Shown here one piece after another: positions 1-6,829 of a stretch of DNA of 9,819 nt. The notes beneath the pieces are model-generated. The model had not been told where the DNA came from. It saw only the letters and a list, made by a program, of their open reading frames with translations, and ran no database searches. How positions within the stretch are numbered: position 1 is the first letter of the stretch; each line of letters starts with the position of its first letter. Where the stretch lies: contig JACCUS010000139.1 in NCBI GenBank assembly GCA_013811715.1, positions 1-9,819 on the forward strand, written 5' to 3'. Origin of the DNA: Nocardioidaceae bacterium. GTDB lineage: Bacteria > Actinomycetota > Actinomycetes > Propionibacteriales > Nocardioidaceae. Made by a program: the position numbers and the translations under genes.

Positions 1-140
1 GCCCAGATCTGCTCTGGCTCGACCTGGTCGGCCAGCGCGAAGAGCTGCTCCGGGTCGTCGTCGTCCGGATCCGGGCCGGGATGGGCGCCCTGTGCGCGCG
101 CAAGGTCGAGGACCTCGCGGGCGCCCCAGGTCGGCCGAAT
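1..140 (-). pseudogene. Inverted fragment of a second glycogen phosphorylase (GlgP) gene
   Basis: Read on the minus strand from about 140 down to 1, this stretch is open and encodes roughly 46 residues. It opens with RPTWGAREVLDLA, passes through an acidic run of four Asp and ends in LADQVEPEQIWA. In actinobacterial GlgP proteins this matches the segment after the TNGVH..TW motif, up to the IW that begins the next block (family alignment from memory). The fragment continues out of the window on its C-terminal side. Its N-terminal side stops abruptly at 127-137, where the + strand glgP begins. It carries its own version of the IW block that is also present, with a different sequence, in the + strand gene (PGTSIWQTK), so it comes from another copy or another genome. 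It has no start codon. It could be a real inverted duplication remnant or an assembly or amplification chimera. Confidence 0.6.
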
Positions 141-1794
141 TCCCCTGCTCCTGCTGGACTCCGACGTCGAAGACAACAGCGTGGAACTCCGGACGGTGAC
201 CGACCGGCTGTACGGCGGGACGACCGAGCACCGGCTGCGGCAGGAACTGCTGCTCGGGGTGGGCGGCGTGCGCGCCCTGCGTGCCTTCTCGCGGCGCACC
301 GGCTCTCCCGACCCCGAGGTCTTTCACACCAACGAGGGCCATGCGGGCTTCCTCGGCCTGGAACGGATCCGCGAGCTCACCGCCGCGGACAGCGAGGACC
401 CGCTCGACTTCGCCACCGCTGTCGAGGTCTCGCGGGCGGGCACAGTGTTCACCACGCACACCCCGGTCCCGGCCGGCATTGACCGCTTCCCCCGGGAGCT
501 GGTCGAGCAGTACTTCGGCGGGGACAACGCCAGCCCGGGTGTGCCGGTCGACAAGATCCCGGGGACGTCGATCTGGCAGACCAAGCGCGAGCTGCGCGCC
601 CATCTCGTCGCGGACGTGCGGACCAGGGTTCGCAAGTCATGGTTGGCCCGCGGCGCCAGCGCTGCAGAGCTGGGCTGGGTCGACTCGGTGCTCGACGCCG
701 ACGTGTTGACGATCGGCTTCGCCCGGAGGGTGCCGTCGTACAAGCGGTTGACATTGATGCTGCGCGACTCCGAGCGGCTCAAGCGGCTGCTGCTGCATCC
801 CGAGCGGCCCGTGCAACTCGTGATCGCCGGCAAGTCGCACCCGGCCGACGAGGGCGGCAAGAGGCTCATCCAGGAGATCGTCCGGTTCTCCGACGACCCG
901 GAGGTGCGTCATCGCATCGTCTTCTTGCCCAACTACGACATCGCGATGGCGCAGCCGCTCTACCCCGGGTGCGACGTGTGGCTCAACAACCCCCTGCGCC
1001 CGTACGAGGCCTGCGGCACGTCAGGCATGAAGGCGGCCCTCAACGGGGGGCTGAACCTGTCCATCCTCGATGGTTGGTGGGACGAGTGGTACGACGGCGA
1101 CAACGGCTGGGCGATCCCCTCCGCGGACGGCGTCGACGATCCCGACCGACGCGATGACATCGAGGCGCATGCGCTGTATGACCTGATCGAGGACGAGGTC
1201 GCGCCTCGCTTCTACGCGGTCGACGGGGACGAGTTGCCGACCCGCTGGATCGAGATGGTGCGCCACACCTTGAAGTCGCTCGGCCCGAAGGTGCTCGCCT
1301 CCCGGATGCTGCGCGACTATGTCCGCGAGCTCTACACCCCGGCAGCATTGAGCGCCCGGCGCTTGGAGGGCGACCAGGGAGCGGCACAAGGCCTGGCCAG
1401 GTGGAAGTCGGCGATCCGGGCAGCCTGGCCGCAGGTGCGGATCGAGCACGTGGAGTCCAGCGGGGTGAGCGATGCACCTGCCCTCGGCTCCACGTTCACC
1501 GTGCGGGTCTACGCCTCGCTGGGCGGCCTCGACCCCGCCGATGTCGATGTGCAGGCGGTCCACGGGCGGGTCGCGGGAGACGACGAGCTGCGGGATCCAC
1601 AGGTCGCGAGCCTGGCGCACGCGGAGAGCTATGAGGCGGGCCGGCACAGGTTCGAGGCGGAGCTCGCGCTCGACCGCACCGGCCCGTTCGGCTACACGGT
1701 CCGGATCTTGCCGCGTCACGAGCTGGTGGCCTCCCCGGCCGAAGTAGGCGTGGTGGCCTGGCCGCTCGACGTCAACACCGCCGACCTCGACTAG
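127..1794 (+). pseudogene. glgP: Glycogen (alpha-glucan) phosphorylase, 5'-truncated and internally deleted
   Basis: GlgP is a cytoplasmic PLP enzyme that releases glucose 1-phosphate from glycogen or maltodextrin ends. The frame is open from about 127 to the TAG at 1794 and matches the DUF3417-type actinobacterial family: RIPLLLLDSD near 139, VTDRLYGG, EVFHTNEGHAGFLG, VFTTHTPVPAGIDRF, then WLNNPLRP and EACGTSGMKAALNGG with the PLP lysine at 1030-1032, GWWDEW, and a beta-rich C-terminal domain ending near RILPRHELVAS. Two things are wrong. The N-terminal part, about 200 residues in the family, is absent, and the sequence to its left is an inverted piece of another glgP. Between VPVDKI (to about 561) and PGTSIWQTK the protein skips about 100 residues that normally hold the FNMA..LR.A..ANGVS.LHG.VSR and TNGVH..TW motifs. 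The skip is in frame. No start codon is credible: the GTG at 181 lies inside a conserved block. As it stands the product should be inactive. Confidence 0.8.
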
Positions 1795-1824
1795 ATGACC
1801 GCACCGGAAGGCACCGCGAGAGGT

Positions 1825-1830
1825 GATAAT
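1825..1830 (+). promoter_or_regulatory. Possible -10 element for the WXG-like cassette
   Basis: GATAAT matches five of six bases of the TATAAT consensus and is an AT-rich island in very GC-rich DNA. It sits about 68 bases before the GTG start at 1898 and 30 bases after the glgP stop. I see no good -35 box 16-18 bases upstream. The call is weak and rests on position and base composition. Confidence 0.3.
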
Positions 1831-1865
1831 GACCTGTTCAGCAGGCATGATGGACGTCACCTCGA

Positions 1866-1890
1866 TGGTGATCGGAAACTGGTGATCGGA
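1866..1890 (+). repeat. Two direct 11-base repeats ahead of the WXG-like cassette
   Basis: TGGTGATCGGA occurs exactly twice, at 1866-1876 and 1880-1890, a 14-base period. The second copy ends in the GGAG that serves as ribosome binding site for the gene starting at 1898. This could be a small tandem duplication or a two-site operator overlapping the translation start. The repeat is certain and the function is inferred. Confidence 0.5.
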
Positions 1891-1897
1891 GACCGTG

Positions 1898-2197
1898 GTG
1901 CAGCCCATGCCTCTCGTAGGCGCTGAAGTGCAGCGCGTCAACGCTGCGTTCCAAGCCGTCTCCCTCGAGCTGGCGGCGGCGGTGGCCCTGCTACGTGATC
2001 TCGACCTCGACGTCGTCGGAACCCCCTCCTGTGATCGGTCGGTGTCGGCGGGCATGGCCCATCTGCGCAGCGGGTTGTCGCGTCTGGTGACCATCTCCGA
2101 CGAGTGCGTGCAGACGACGAGCCGACATCGCGGCGTCATCGAGGGGGCCGCTCCGGCTGCCGAGCACACCTTGACCGACGAAGGCGACCTGCTATGA
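1898..2197 (+). CDS. Small helical protein, WXG100/EspC-like candidate
   Basis: This encodes a 99-residue protein with no signal peptide or membrane segment. Residues about 5-35 (AEVQRVNAAFQAVSLELAAA and onward) and about 50-90 look like two amphipathic helices joined by a Gly/Pro/Ser loop with a Cys (GTPSCDR). That is the size and layout of ESX/WXG100 or EspC-type type VII secretion substrates, but the middle loop has no WXG motif and I see no clear YxxxD/E tail. The start is chosen at the second of two tandem GTG codons because GGAG at 1888-1891 lies six bases before it; the GTG at 1895 and ATG at 1907 are alternatives. Its TGA overlaps the ATG of the next gene (ATGA), implying translational coupling. 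It is probably the partner of the next protein. The family assignment is inferred from size and helix pattern only. Confidence 0.65.
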   Translation: MQPMPLVGAEVQRVNAAFQAVSLELAAAVALLRDLDLDVVGTPSCDRSVSAGMAHLRSGLSRLVTISDECVQTTSRHRGVIEGAAPAAEHTLTDEGDLL

Positions 2198-3039
2198 GGC
2201 CAGAGGTGATCCTCGGCTTCGACCCTACGCCGGCCGATGCCCCAGCGCTGGTCGAGCTGTCGGAGACTCTGCGCAAGGTGATCCGCGCCCTGGTCGAGGC
2301 CCGCGGCGCGCTAGACGGCCTCGGGTGCACCGGCTCGGTGTGGGATGGCCCGGTGGGGGCGCCGATCGCGACGTTGCTGCGCCGCTACTCGACGCAGTTG
2401 TCGACGCTCGAAGAGTCTCTCGTCGACTGTCTGCAGTCGGTCGACGGTTGGCGGGAAGGATCGGAGGATCGGCAGGCTCAGGTCGCTGACATTGTGGGCT
2501 CGGTCGCTGAGTTGGGTGGGCAGGTAGAGGCGGATGACCGGCGTACCCGGTTGATCGACACCGCCCACGAGATCGGGGCAGACCACGACCGCGCGGCGGC
2601 CGGCCTCGTAGCGGCTTTCGAGGAGCTCGCCGGTGCCGTGGAGCAGTTCGCGCGCGCCGATGAGGACTTCGCCGGTGAGCTGGACCTGGCCTTGGTCTCC
2701 CTCACCGCTGCCGTAGACGAGTGGATCCAAGCCGAAGGGGCAGAGTTGTTGCGTACGACGATCTCACTGGGCGAGGTCGCCGGGCTCACGACGGTGATCT
2801 CCGAGCTGGTGGGGATCGCGGCGCTCGGCCGTAACCCGGATGAGGCGTCCGGGGTCAGGGAGGTCATCGCCCGCAGCCCGGGCTCACACCGGCTCATTCG
2901 AGCGCTGCGAAAGCAGTGGATCGAGATGGCACCGGCGGCGCTGCCCAAGGCGACGTTCTCGACCCAGCGGAGCGCCGCCTTGGCCGATGCGTTGGCCGGG
3001 CGTCGTGTCGGCGGGGGACCGCCCGGGATCGGTGAGTGA
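2194..3039 (+). CDS. Helical protein with WDG turn, putative type VII secretion-type substrate
   Basis: This is a 281-residue, almost all-helical protein of unknown function. Residues about 17-42 form a helix, then comes the turn GSVWDGPVGAP with WDG at 50-52, then a helix at about 55-88. That helix-WxG-helix pattern is the signature of the WXG100 superfamily. Further heptad-like helices cover about 95-155 and 160-215. The C-terminal part (about 220-281) is basic and ends in a Gly/Pro-rich tail. I recognise no toxin active site. The ATG at 2194 is preferred over an in-frame ATG at 2104 because it forms an ATGA overlap with the preceding gene; starting at 2104 would overlap that gene by about 94 bases and add an Arg-rich, poorly composed leader. 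It sits between a small helical gene and a 208-residue gene, so a substrate with partner and accessory protein is a reasonable reading. No ESX core gene is in view. Confidence 0.7.
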   Translation: MRPEVILGFDPTPADAPALVELSETLRKVIRALVEARGALDGLGCTGSVWDGPVGAPIATLLRRYSTQLSTLEESLVDCLQSVDGWREGSEDRQAQVADIVGSVAELGGQVEADDRRTRLIDTAHEIGADHDRAAAGLVAAFEELAGAVEQFARADEDFAGELDLALVSLTAAVDEWIQAEGAELLRTTISLGEVAGLTTVISELVGIAALGRNPDEASGVREVIARSPGSHRLIRALRKQWIEMAPAALPKATFSTQRSAALADALAGRRVGGGPPGIGE

Positions 3040-3048
3040 GGAAATGCG

Positions 3049-3675
3049 TTGTTGATCGAGTCTCGAGCTAAAGGGGCGCCGGCCCTCGTCTTCGACGTGC
3101 CGCCCGACTTCCATCAGGTGCCCCTCGAACGAGGGACCGAGGAACGCACCGCCTCCCAGCTGCAGGTCCTGGCGGACATGGGGCTGTCCGATACCGGGCA
3201 GCGGGAGGCGCTGTCGCTGTACCTGGAGGCGCTGGCGGTCCGGTTGGCGAAGGGCAATGTCGTCGGCACCGCGTTCTGCGCCGTACAGCTCGACGGTCGA
3301 CCTTCGACGGCTACCTTGACGATGGCGGTGCACCCCACTCACACTGCTGACCGGGGACTGGCGGTGATGGGAGCGGCCGAGGCGATGCGACGCGAGGGGC
3401 GCTCCGCCTCAGTCGAGATCACCGACCTGGGGCAGCATCCGGCCGTGACCGCCGTCGCCGAGCGAGCTGCGGTACCTGGGGATGCCGTTTCGGGTGAGGA
3501 GGGCGCCGCCCTGCGCGAGATGTCGGTGCTGGTACCGGTGCCCGGTCATGAGCAGGCGGTCATGGTGACCTTGTCGACCCCGTGCTTAGAGGACTGGGAC
3601 GTCTACACCAACCTCGTGCTCGACATCTGTCGATCCCTCCGCGTGCAACCGACCCACCCCGACCTCATCCGCTGA
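3049..3675 (+). CDS. Uncharacterised alpha/beta protein of the WXG-like cassette
   Basis: This encodes a 208-residue soluble protein with no signal peptide. It begins with an extended segment (ALVFDVPPDFHQVPLE, residues about 12-27), has a helix around 50-70, a beta strand pair around 70-95 (VVGTAFCAVQLDG, ATLTMAVHP), a helix around 102-116, and a final strand-helix unit VMVTLSTPCLEDWDVYTNLV followed by DICRSL (171-197). This layout recalls proteins encoded beside WXG100-type genes in actinobacteria, in which a P..F..VPL start and a ..STP...DW..Y.. end recur, but I cannot name the family. The TTG at 3049 is chosen because AGGA at 3039-3042 lies six bases upstream; the next codon is also TTG, and the ATG at 3044 is out of frame and stops at once. 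Only nine bases separate it from the preceding stop, so it is cotranscribed. It could be an accessory, chaperone-like or immunity protein. Confidence 0.65.
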   Translation: MLIESRAKGAPALVFDVPPDFHQVPLERGTEERTASQLQVLADMGLSDTGQREALSLYLEALAVRLAKGNVVGTAFCAVQLDGRPSTATLTMAVHPTHTADRGLAVMGAAEAMRREGRSASVEITDLGQHPAVTAVAERAAVPGDAVSGEEGAALREMSVLVPVPGHEQAVMVTLSTPCLEDWDVYTNLVLDICRSLRVQPTHPDLIR

Positions 3676-3714
3676 CCGCCCGCCGCCATCCGATAGCGAC
3701 CAATTACTCGGACG

Positions 3715-3726
3715 TGAGCGCGCTCA
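3715..3726. repeat. 12-base palindrome between convergent genes
   Basis: TGAGCGCGCTCA is a perfect palindrome in the 48-base gap between the stop at 3675 and the glgX stop codon, which lies at 3724-3726 on the minus strand and forms part of the palindrome. With no loop and no T-run it is a poor intrinsic terminator. It is the only symmetrical element in this convergent gap. Confidence 0.35.
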
Positions 3727-5841
3727 GGGGTGTCCGGCGGCGACGGCTTCGTAGAGGGCGAAGGTGTGGTCGAGCAGCGTCACCTTGGTCCCGGGCTGGA
3801 TTGGCTCGTCGCTCGTTGGCGCGTCCGTGCGCACCACCTCGACGTAGTGGTCCGCCCACTGCTCGGGCAGCAAGACGTCGACGGTGTCGCCGCCGGCGTG
3901 CAGCCAGACGAGGTACGACGTGTCGCGGCGACGCTCGCCCTTGTCGTCGACCGCACGAACTGCGTCGCCGGCGAGGAACACCCCGAGTGTCGTCGTCGCA
4001 CCGTCGATCCAGGCCTCCTCGGGCATCTCATCGCCCGAGGGCTGCAGCCAGGTGATGTCTTTGTGGACGGCCCCGTTGAACGGTGTGCCCTCGAAGAAGT
4101 GCCGTTGTCGCAGCACGGGATGCTCGGCGCGCAACCGCAGCAGCGTGCGCGTCAGGTCGTGCAGGTGTTGCCAGTCGGGCGCGGTCTCCCACGAGACCCA
4201 GGACGTGTCGTTGTCTTGGCAGAATGCGTTGTTGTTGCCGCCCTGCGTCCGTCCACGCTCGTCGCCCGCGGTGAGCATCGGCACACCGGTGGACAACAGC
4301 AGCGTGGCCAGCAGGTTGGCCGCCTGTCGCTGCCGCAACGCGTTGACCTCGACGTCGTCGGTCTCGCCCTCGGCGCCGCAGTTCCACGACCGGTTGTTGT
4401 CGCTGCCGTCGCGGTTGCGCTCCCCGTTCGCCTCGTTGTGCTTGTGCTCGTAGGTCACGAGGTCGCGCAGGGTGAACCCGTCGTGCGCAGTCACGAAGTT
4501 GACGGAGGCGAACGGTAGCCGGCCGTCGTCGGCGTACAGGTCGCTCGAGCCGGAGAACCGCGACGCCAGCACCCGAACGCCGCCGGCGTGGCCGCGCCAG
4601 AAGTCGCGAACACCGTCGCGGAATCGGTCGTTCCACTCACACCACGGCGGGGGGAACCGCCCGACCAGGTAGCCCTCGCTGGTGGCATCCCACGGCTCGG
4701 CGATCAACTTGACCTCGCGAAGCACCGGGTCCTGCTGGATCGCGGCGAGGAAGGGCGCCTGCAGGTCGACGTACTGGCCGTTGCGCACGAGAGCCGAAGC
4801 GAGGTCGAACCGGAAGCCGTCGACATGCATCTCGGTGACCCAGTACCGCAGCGAGTCCATCACCAGCTGCAGCACCTGCGGCTCGGACGCGTTGACGGTG
4901 TTGCCGCAGCCAGTGACGTCGTCGTACCGACCGCGGCTGTCGTGGCGATAGTAGGACCGGTCGTCGTAACCGCGGAAGCCGACAGTGGGGCCGGCCTTGC
5001 CGCCCTCGGCGGTGTGGTTGTAGACGACGTCCAGGAGGACTTCGAGCCCGGCGGAATGCAGCTCCTTGACCATCTGCTTGAACTCGGTGATCTGCTCGCC
5101 CCTGGTGCCGCTGGAGGAGTAGCCGGCGTGCGGGGCGAAGAACCCGACTGTGTTGTAGCCCCAGTAGTTGATCAGCCCGCGGTCGCTCAGCACCGGTTCG
5201 GACAAGAAGTGCTGCACCGGCAGCAACTCCACCGATGTGACACCCAGCCCTTGCAGGTAGCCGATAGTCGCCGGATGCCCCATCGCGGCGAAGGTACCCC
5301 GCTGGTGTTCGGGGATGTCGGGGTGCAGCTTGGTGAAGCCGCGTACGTGCGCCTCGTACACGACCGTCCGACGCCAGGGGACGCGTGGCCGTCGGTCGTC
5401 TCCCCAGTCGAAGCGGTCCGCGCCGATGACCACGCTGCGTGGGGTGTACGGCGCGGTGTCGCCCGGGTTGGGCTCTTCCGGGGTGCCGCCGGCAAGGGAG
5501 GGGTGCGGGACCAAGGTGCGGTCGATCGCCTTGGCGTAGGGGTCGAGCAGCAGCTTCTCTGAGTTGAACATGTGTCCGGCGGCCGGGTCCCAGCGCCCGC
5601 TGACGCGAAACCCGTAGTGCTGGCCGGGACGCACGCCGGGCAGGTAACCGTGCCACACCCCGAGGGTGTGCTCGGGCAGGTCGAGGCGGGTCTCGTTGTC
5701 CTGAATGTCGAAGAGACACAAGGTGACGGTCGACGCGTTGGGCGCCCAGACGGCGAAGTTGGCGCCGCTCCCGTCGTGGCTGGCACCGAGGTCGTAGTGG
5801 TGCCCTGGCCACACCGCGTCGGTGTCGGTCGGCGAGGTCAT
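3724..5841 (-). CDS. glgX: Glycogen debranching protein GlgX (isoamylase-type GH13)
   Basis: GlgX hydrolyses the alpha-1,6 branches left after phosphorylase has shortened the outer chains of glycogen, in the cytoplasm. The 705-residue protein has an N-terminal CBM48-type beta domain (about 12-105, with NFAVWAPNASTVTLCLFD), a GH13 catalytic barrel (about 155-580) and a C-terminal beta domain. All four GH13 signatures are present: DVVYNH at 271-276, DGFRFDLAS at 341-349 with nucleophile Asp346, AEPWD with acid/base Glu382, and FVTAHDGFTL with His453-Asp454. AGDERGRTQGGNNNAFCQDN (525-544) is typical of GlgX/TreX. Length is normal and no frame break is seen. The ATG at 5839-5841 has no clear Shine-Dalgarno sequence. 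The gene converges with the WXG-like cassette and diverges from the enoyl-CoA hydratase gene across 65 bases. Its usual partner glgP lies about 2 kb away but is broken. Confidence 0.95.
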   Translation of the reverse strand: MTSPTDTDAVWPGHHYDLGASHDGSGANFAVWAPNASTVTLCLFDIQDNETRLDLPEHTLGVWHGYLPGVRPGQHYGFRVSGRWDPAAGHMFNSEKLLLDPYAKAIDRTLVPHPSLAGGTPEEPNPGDTAPYTPRSVVIGADRFDWGDDRRPRVPWRRTVVYEAHVRGFTKLHPDIPEHQRGTFAAMGHPATIGYLQGLGVTSVELLPVQHFLSEPVLSDRGLINYWGYNTVGFFAPHAGYSSSGTRGEQITEFKQMVKELHSAGLEVLLDVVYNHTAEGGKAGPTVGFRGYDDRSYYRHDSRGRYDDVTGCGNTVNASEPQVLQLVMDSLRYWVTEMHVDGFRFDLASALVRNGQYVDLQAPFLAAIQQDPVLREVKLIAEPWDATSEGYLVGRFPPPWCEWNDRFRDGVRDFWRGHAGGVRVLASRFSGSSDLYADDGRLPFASVNFVTAHDGFTLRDLVTYEHKHNEANGERNRDGSDNNRSWNCGAEGETDDVEVNALRQRQAANLLATLLLSTGVPMLTAGDERGRTQGGNNNAFCQDNDTSWVSWETAPDWQHLHDLTRTLLRLRAEHPVLRQRHFFEGTPFNGAVHKDITWLQPSGDEMPEEAWIDGATTTLGVFLAGDAVRAVDDKGERRRDTSYLVWLHAGGDTVDVLLPEQWADHYVEVVRTDAPTSDEPIQPGTKVTLLDHTFALYEAVAAGHP

Positions 5842-5892
5842 GGGAGCATCTTGCCGAATTCGACCGTCTCCCTGGGGAGGCGGGCCGTCGGA

Positions 5893-5898
5893 TACGCT
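5893..5898 (+). promoter_or_regulatory. Candidate -10 box for a leaderless enoyl-CoA hydratase mRNA
   Basis: TACGCT fits the actinobacterial TANNNT -10 pattern and ends eight bases before the ATG at 5907. No Shine-Dalgarno sequence lies in those eight bases (CTGCGACC follows). That spacing would put transcription start at or next to the A of the start codon, as in leaderless actinobacterial mRNAs. No convincing -35 box is seen. Confidence 0.4.
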
Positions 5899-5906
5899 CT
5901 GCGACC

Positions 5907-6686
5907 ATGGCTGAACTCGTGCGACTCGATGTCTCCGACGGCGTGGGCACCATCCGGCTCGACCGGCCCCCGATGAACGCTCTCAATGTGGCCATGCAGG
6001 AGGAGATCCGGGCGGCTGCCGCCGAGGCCACCGAGCGCGAGGACGTCCGGGCAGTGGTCGTCTATGGCGGCGAGCGCGTCTTCGCCGCCGGAGCCGACAT
6101 CGTGGAGATGGCGGAGATGTCCTACACCGATATGGTCAGGCACTCCGGTCGGCTGACGTCCTCGTTCTCCTCCGTGGCGCGCATCCCCAAACCCGTCGCA
6201 GCGGCTGTCACGGGCTACGCCTTGGGCGGAGGGTGTGAGCTGGCGCTCTGCGCCGACGTACGCATAGCCGCGACCAACGCCAAGCTCGGACAACCGGAGA
6301 TCCTCCTCGGGGTGATTCCCGGCGCGGGCGGGACCCAGCGGCTCAGCCGGCTGGTCGGGCCAGCCAAGGCCAAGGACATCGTCTTCACAGGTCGGTTCGT
6401 GGGCGCCGAAGAAGCGCTCGGCATGGGGCTGGTCGACAAGGTGGTGCCGGCCGAGGAGGTCTACGACGCGGCCGTTGAGTGGGCTTCGACGTTCGTCAAC
6501 GGGCCCGCTTTCGCGATCCGCGCCGCCAAGGAGGCGATCGACCGTGGACTCGAGGTTGACCTGGAGACGGGATTGGAGATAGAGCGCCAGCAGTTCGCGA
6601 GCCTTTTCGCCACCGAGGACCGCTCGATCGGCATGACGTCGTTCGTCGAGAACGGACCAGGCAAGGCCGAATTCGAGGGCCGCTGA
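5907..6686 (+). CDS. Enoyl-CoA hydratase/isomerase (crotonase) family protein
   Basis: This is most likely a short-chain enoyl-CoA hydratase, adding water across the 2-trans double bond of enoyl-CoA in beta-oxidation. The 259-residue length is normal for the family. The CoA and oxyanion-hole motif FAAGADI is at 59-65 and the second oxyanion strand GYALGGGCELAL at 103-114. Both hydratase acids are kept: Glu111 in GGGCEL and Glu131 in LGQPEILLGVIPGAGGTQRL, equivalent to Glu144 and Glu164 of the rat mitochondrial enzyme (established for the family). The C-terminal helix AIRAAKEAIDRG and an FVE.. patch near 246 are typical. It is divergent from glgX and lies 143 bases upstream of etfB in the same direction. 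The context fits fatty-acyl or amino-acid-derived acyl-CoA oxidation with electrons passing to ETF. The exact substrate cannot be read from the sequence. Confidence 0.93.
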   Translation: MAELVRLDVSDGVGTIRLDRPPMNALNVAMQEEIRAAAAEATEREDVRAVVVYGGERVFAAGADIVEMAEMSYTDMVRHSGRLTSSFSSVARIPKPVAAAVTGYALGGGCELALCADVRIAATNAKLGQPEILLGVIPGAGGTQRLSRLVGPAKAKDIVFTGRFVGAEEALGMGLVDKVVPAEEVYDAAVEWASTFVNGPAFAIRAAKEAIDRGLEVDLETGLEIERQQFASLFATEDRSIGMTSFVENGPGKAEFEGR

Positions 6687-6781
6687 CGGCCCGCTGGAGG
6701 TCGACGCCGCCCGCGTCATCGACAAGATTGTCCTTCCGTAGCCGCCTCGGCTGTGTCCATGGGGGATGATGGGGGCTCAGC

Positions 6782-6800
6782 CGACCGTCAGACTCGGTCG
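6782..6800 (+). other. Hairpin in the leader of etfB
   Basis: CGACCG and CGGTCG form a perfect six-base stem around a seven-base loop (TCAGACT), ending 12 bases before the etfB Shine-Dalgarno sequence AGGAGG (6813-6818). It has no T-run. It may be a weak terminator for the hydratase transcript or a structured 5' leader. Position and pairing are visible; the role is a guess. Confidence 0.35.
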
Positions 6801-6829
6801 CCGCTTGCATACAGGAGGGCCCCCAAGGC

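Noticed and set aside
1..180. A simple frameshift in the 5' part of a + strand glgP
   Set aside because: None of the three + frames of 1-126 gives the expected GlgP residues before QVGRIPLLLLDSD, whereas the minus strand gives a clear later GlgP segment. An inverted junction explains the data better.
81..482. Open + strand frame starting ATG at 81, Arg/Pro/Ala rich
   Set aside because: It is out of frame with the strongly matching GlgP frame from 139 on and opposite the inverted GlgP fragment. Its composition is typical of a shadow frame in GC-rich DNA.
1021..2169. 382-codon open frame on the minus strand
   Set aside because: It is antisense to the conserved C-terminal half of glgP and to the small helical gene, with no recognisable domain. 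GC-rich codon use leaves the opposite strand open.
2104..2193. N-terminal extension of the WDG protein from 2104
   Set aside because: It overlaps the upstream gene by about 94 bases, and its RRR-rich residues look like an out-of-frame reading of that gene. The ATGA-coupled start at 2194 is cleaner.
4588..5562. 324-codon open frame on the + strand inside glgX
   Set aside because: It is antisense to the GH13 catalytic motifs of glgX and its sequence is low-complexity Val/Gly/Ala with no domain.
5838..6725. 295-codon open frame on the minus strand
   Set aside because: It is antisense to the enoyl-CoA hydratase gene, which carries all family motifs.
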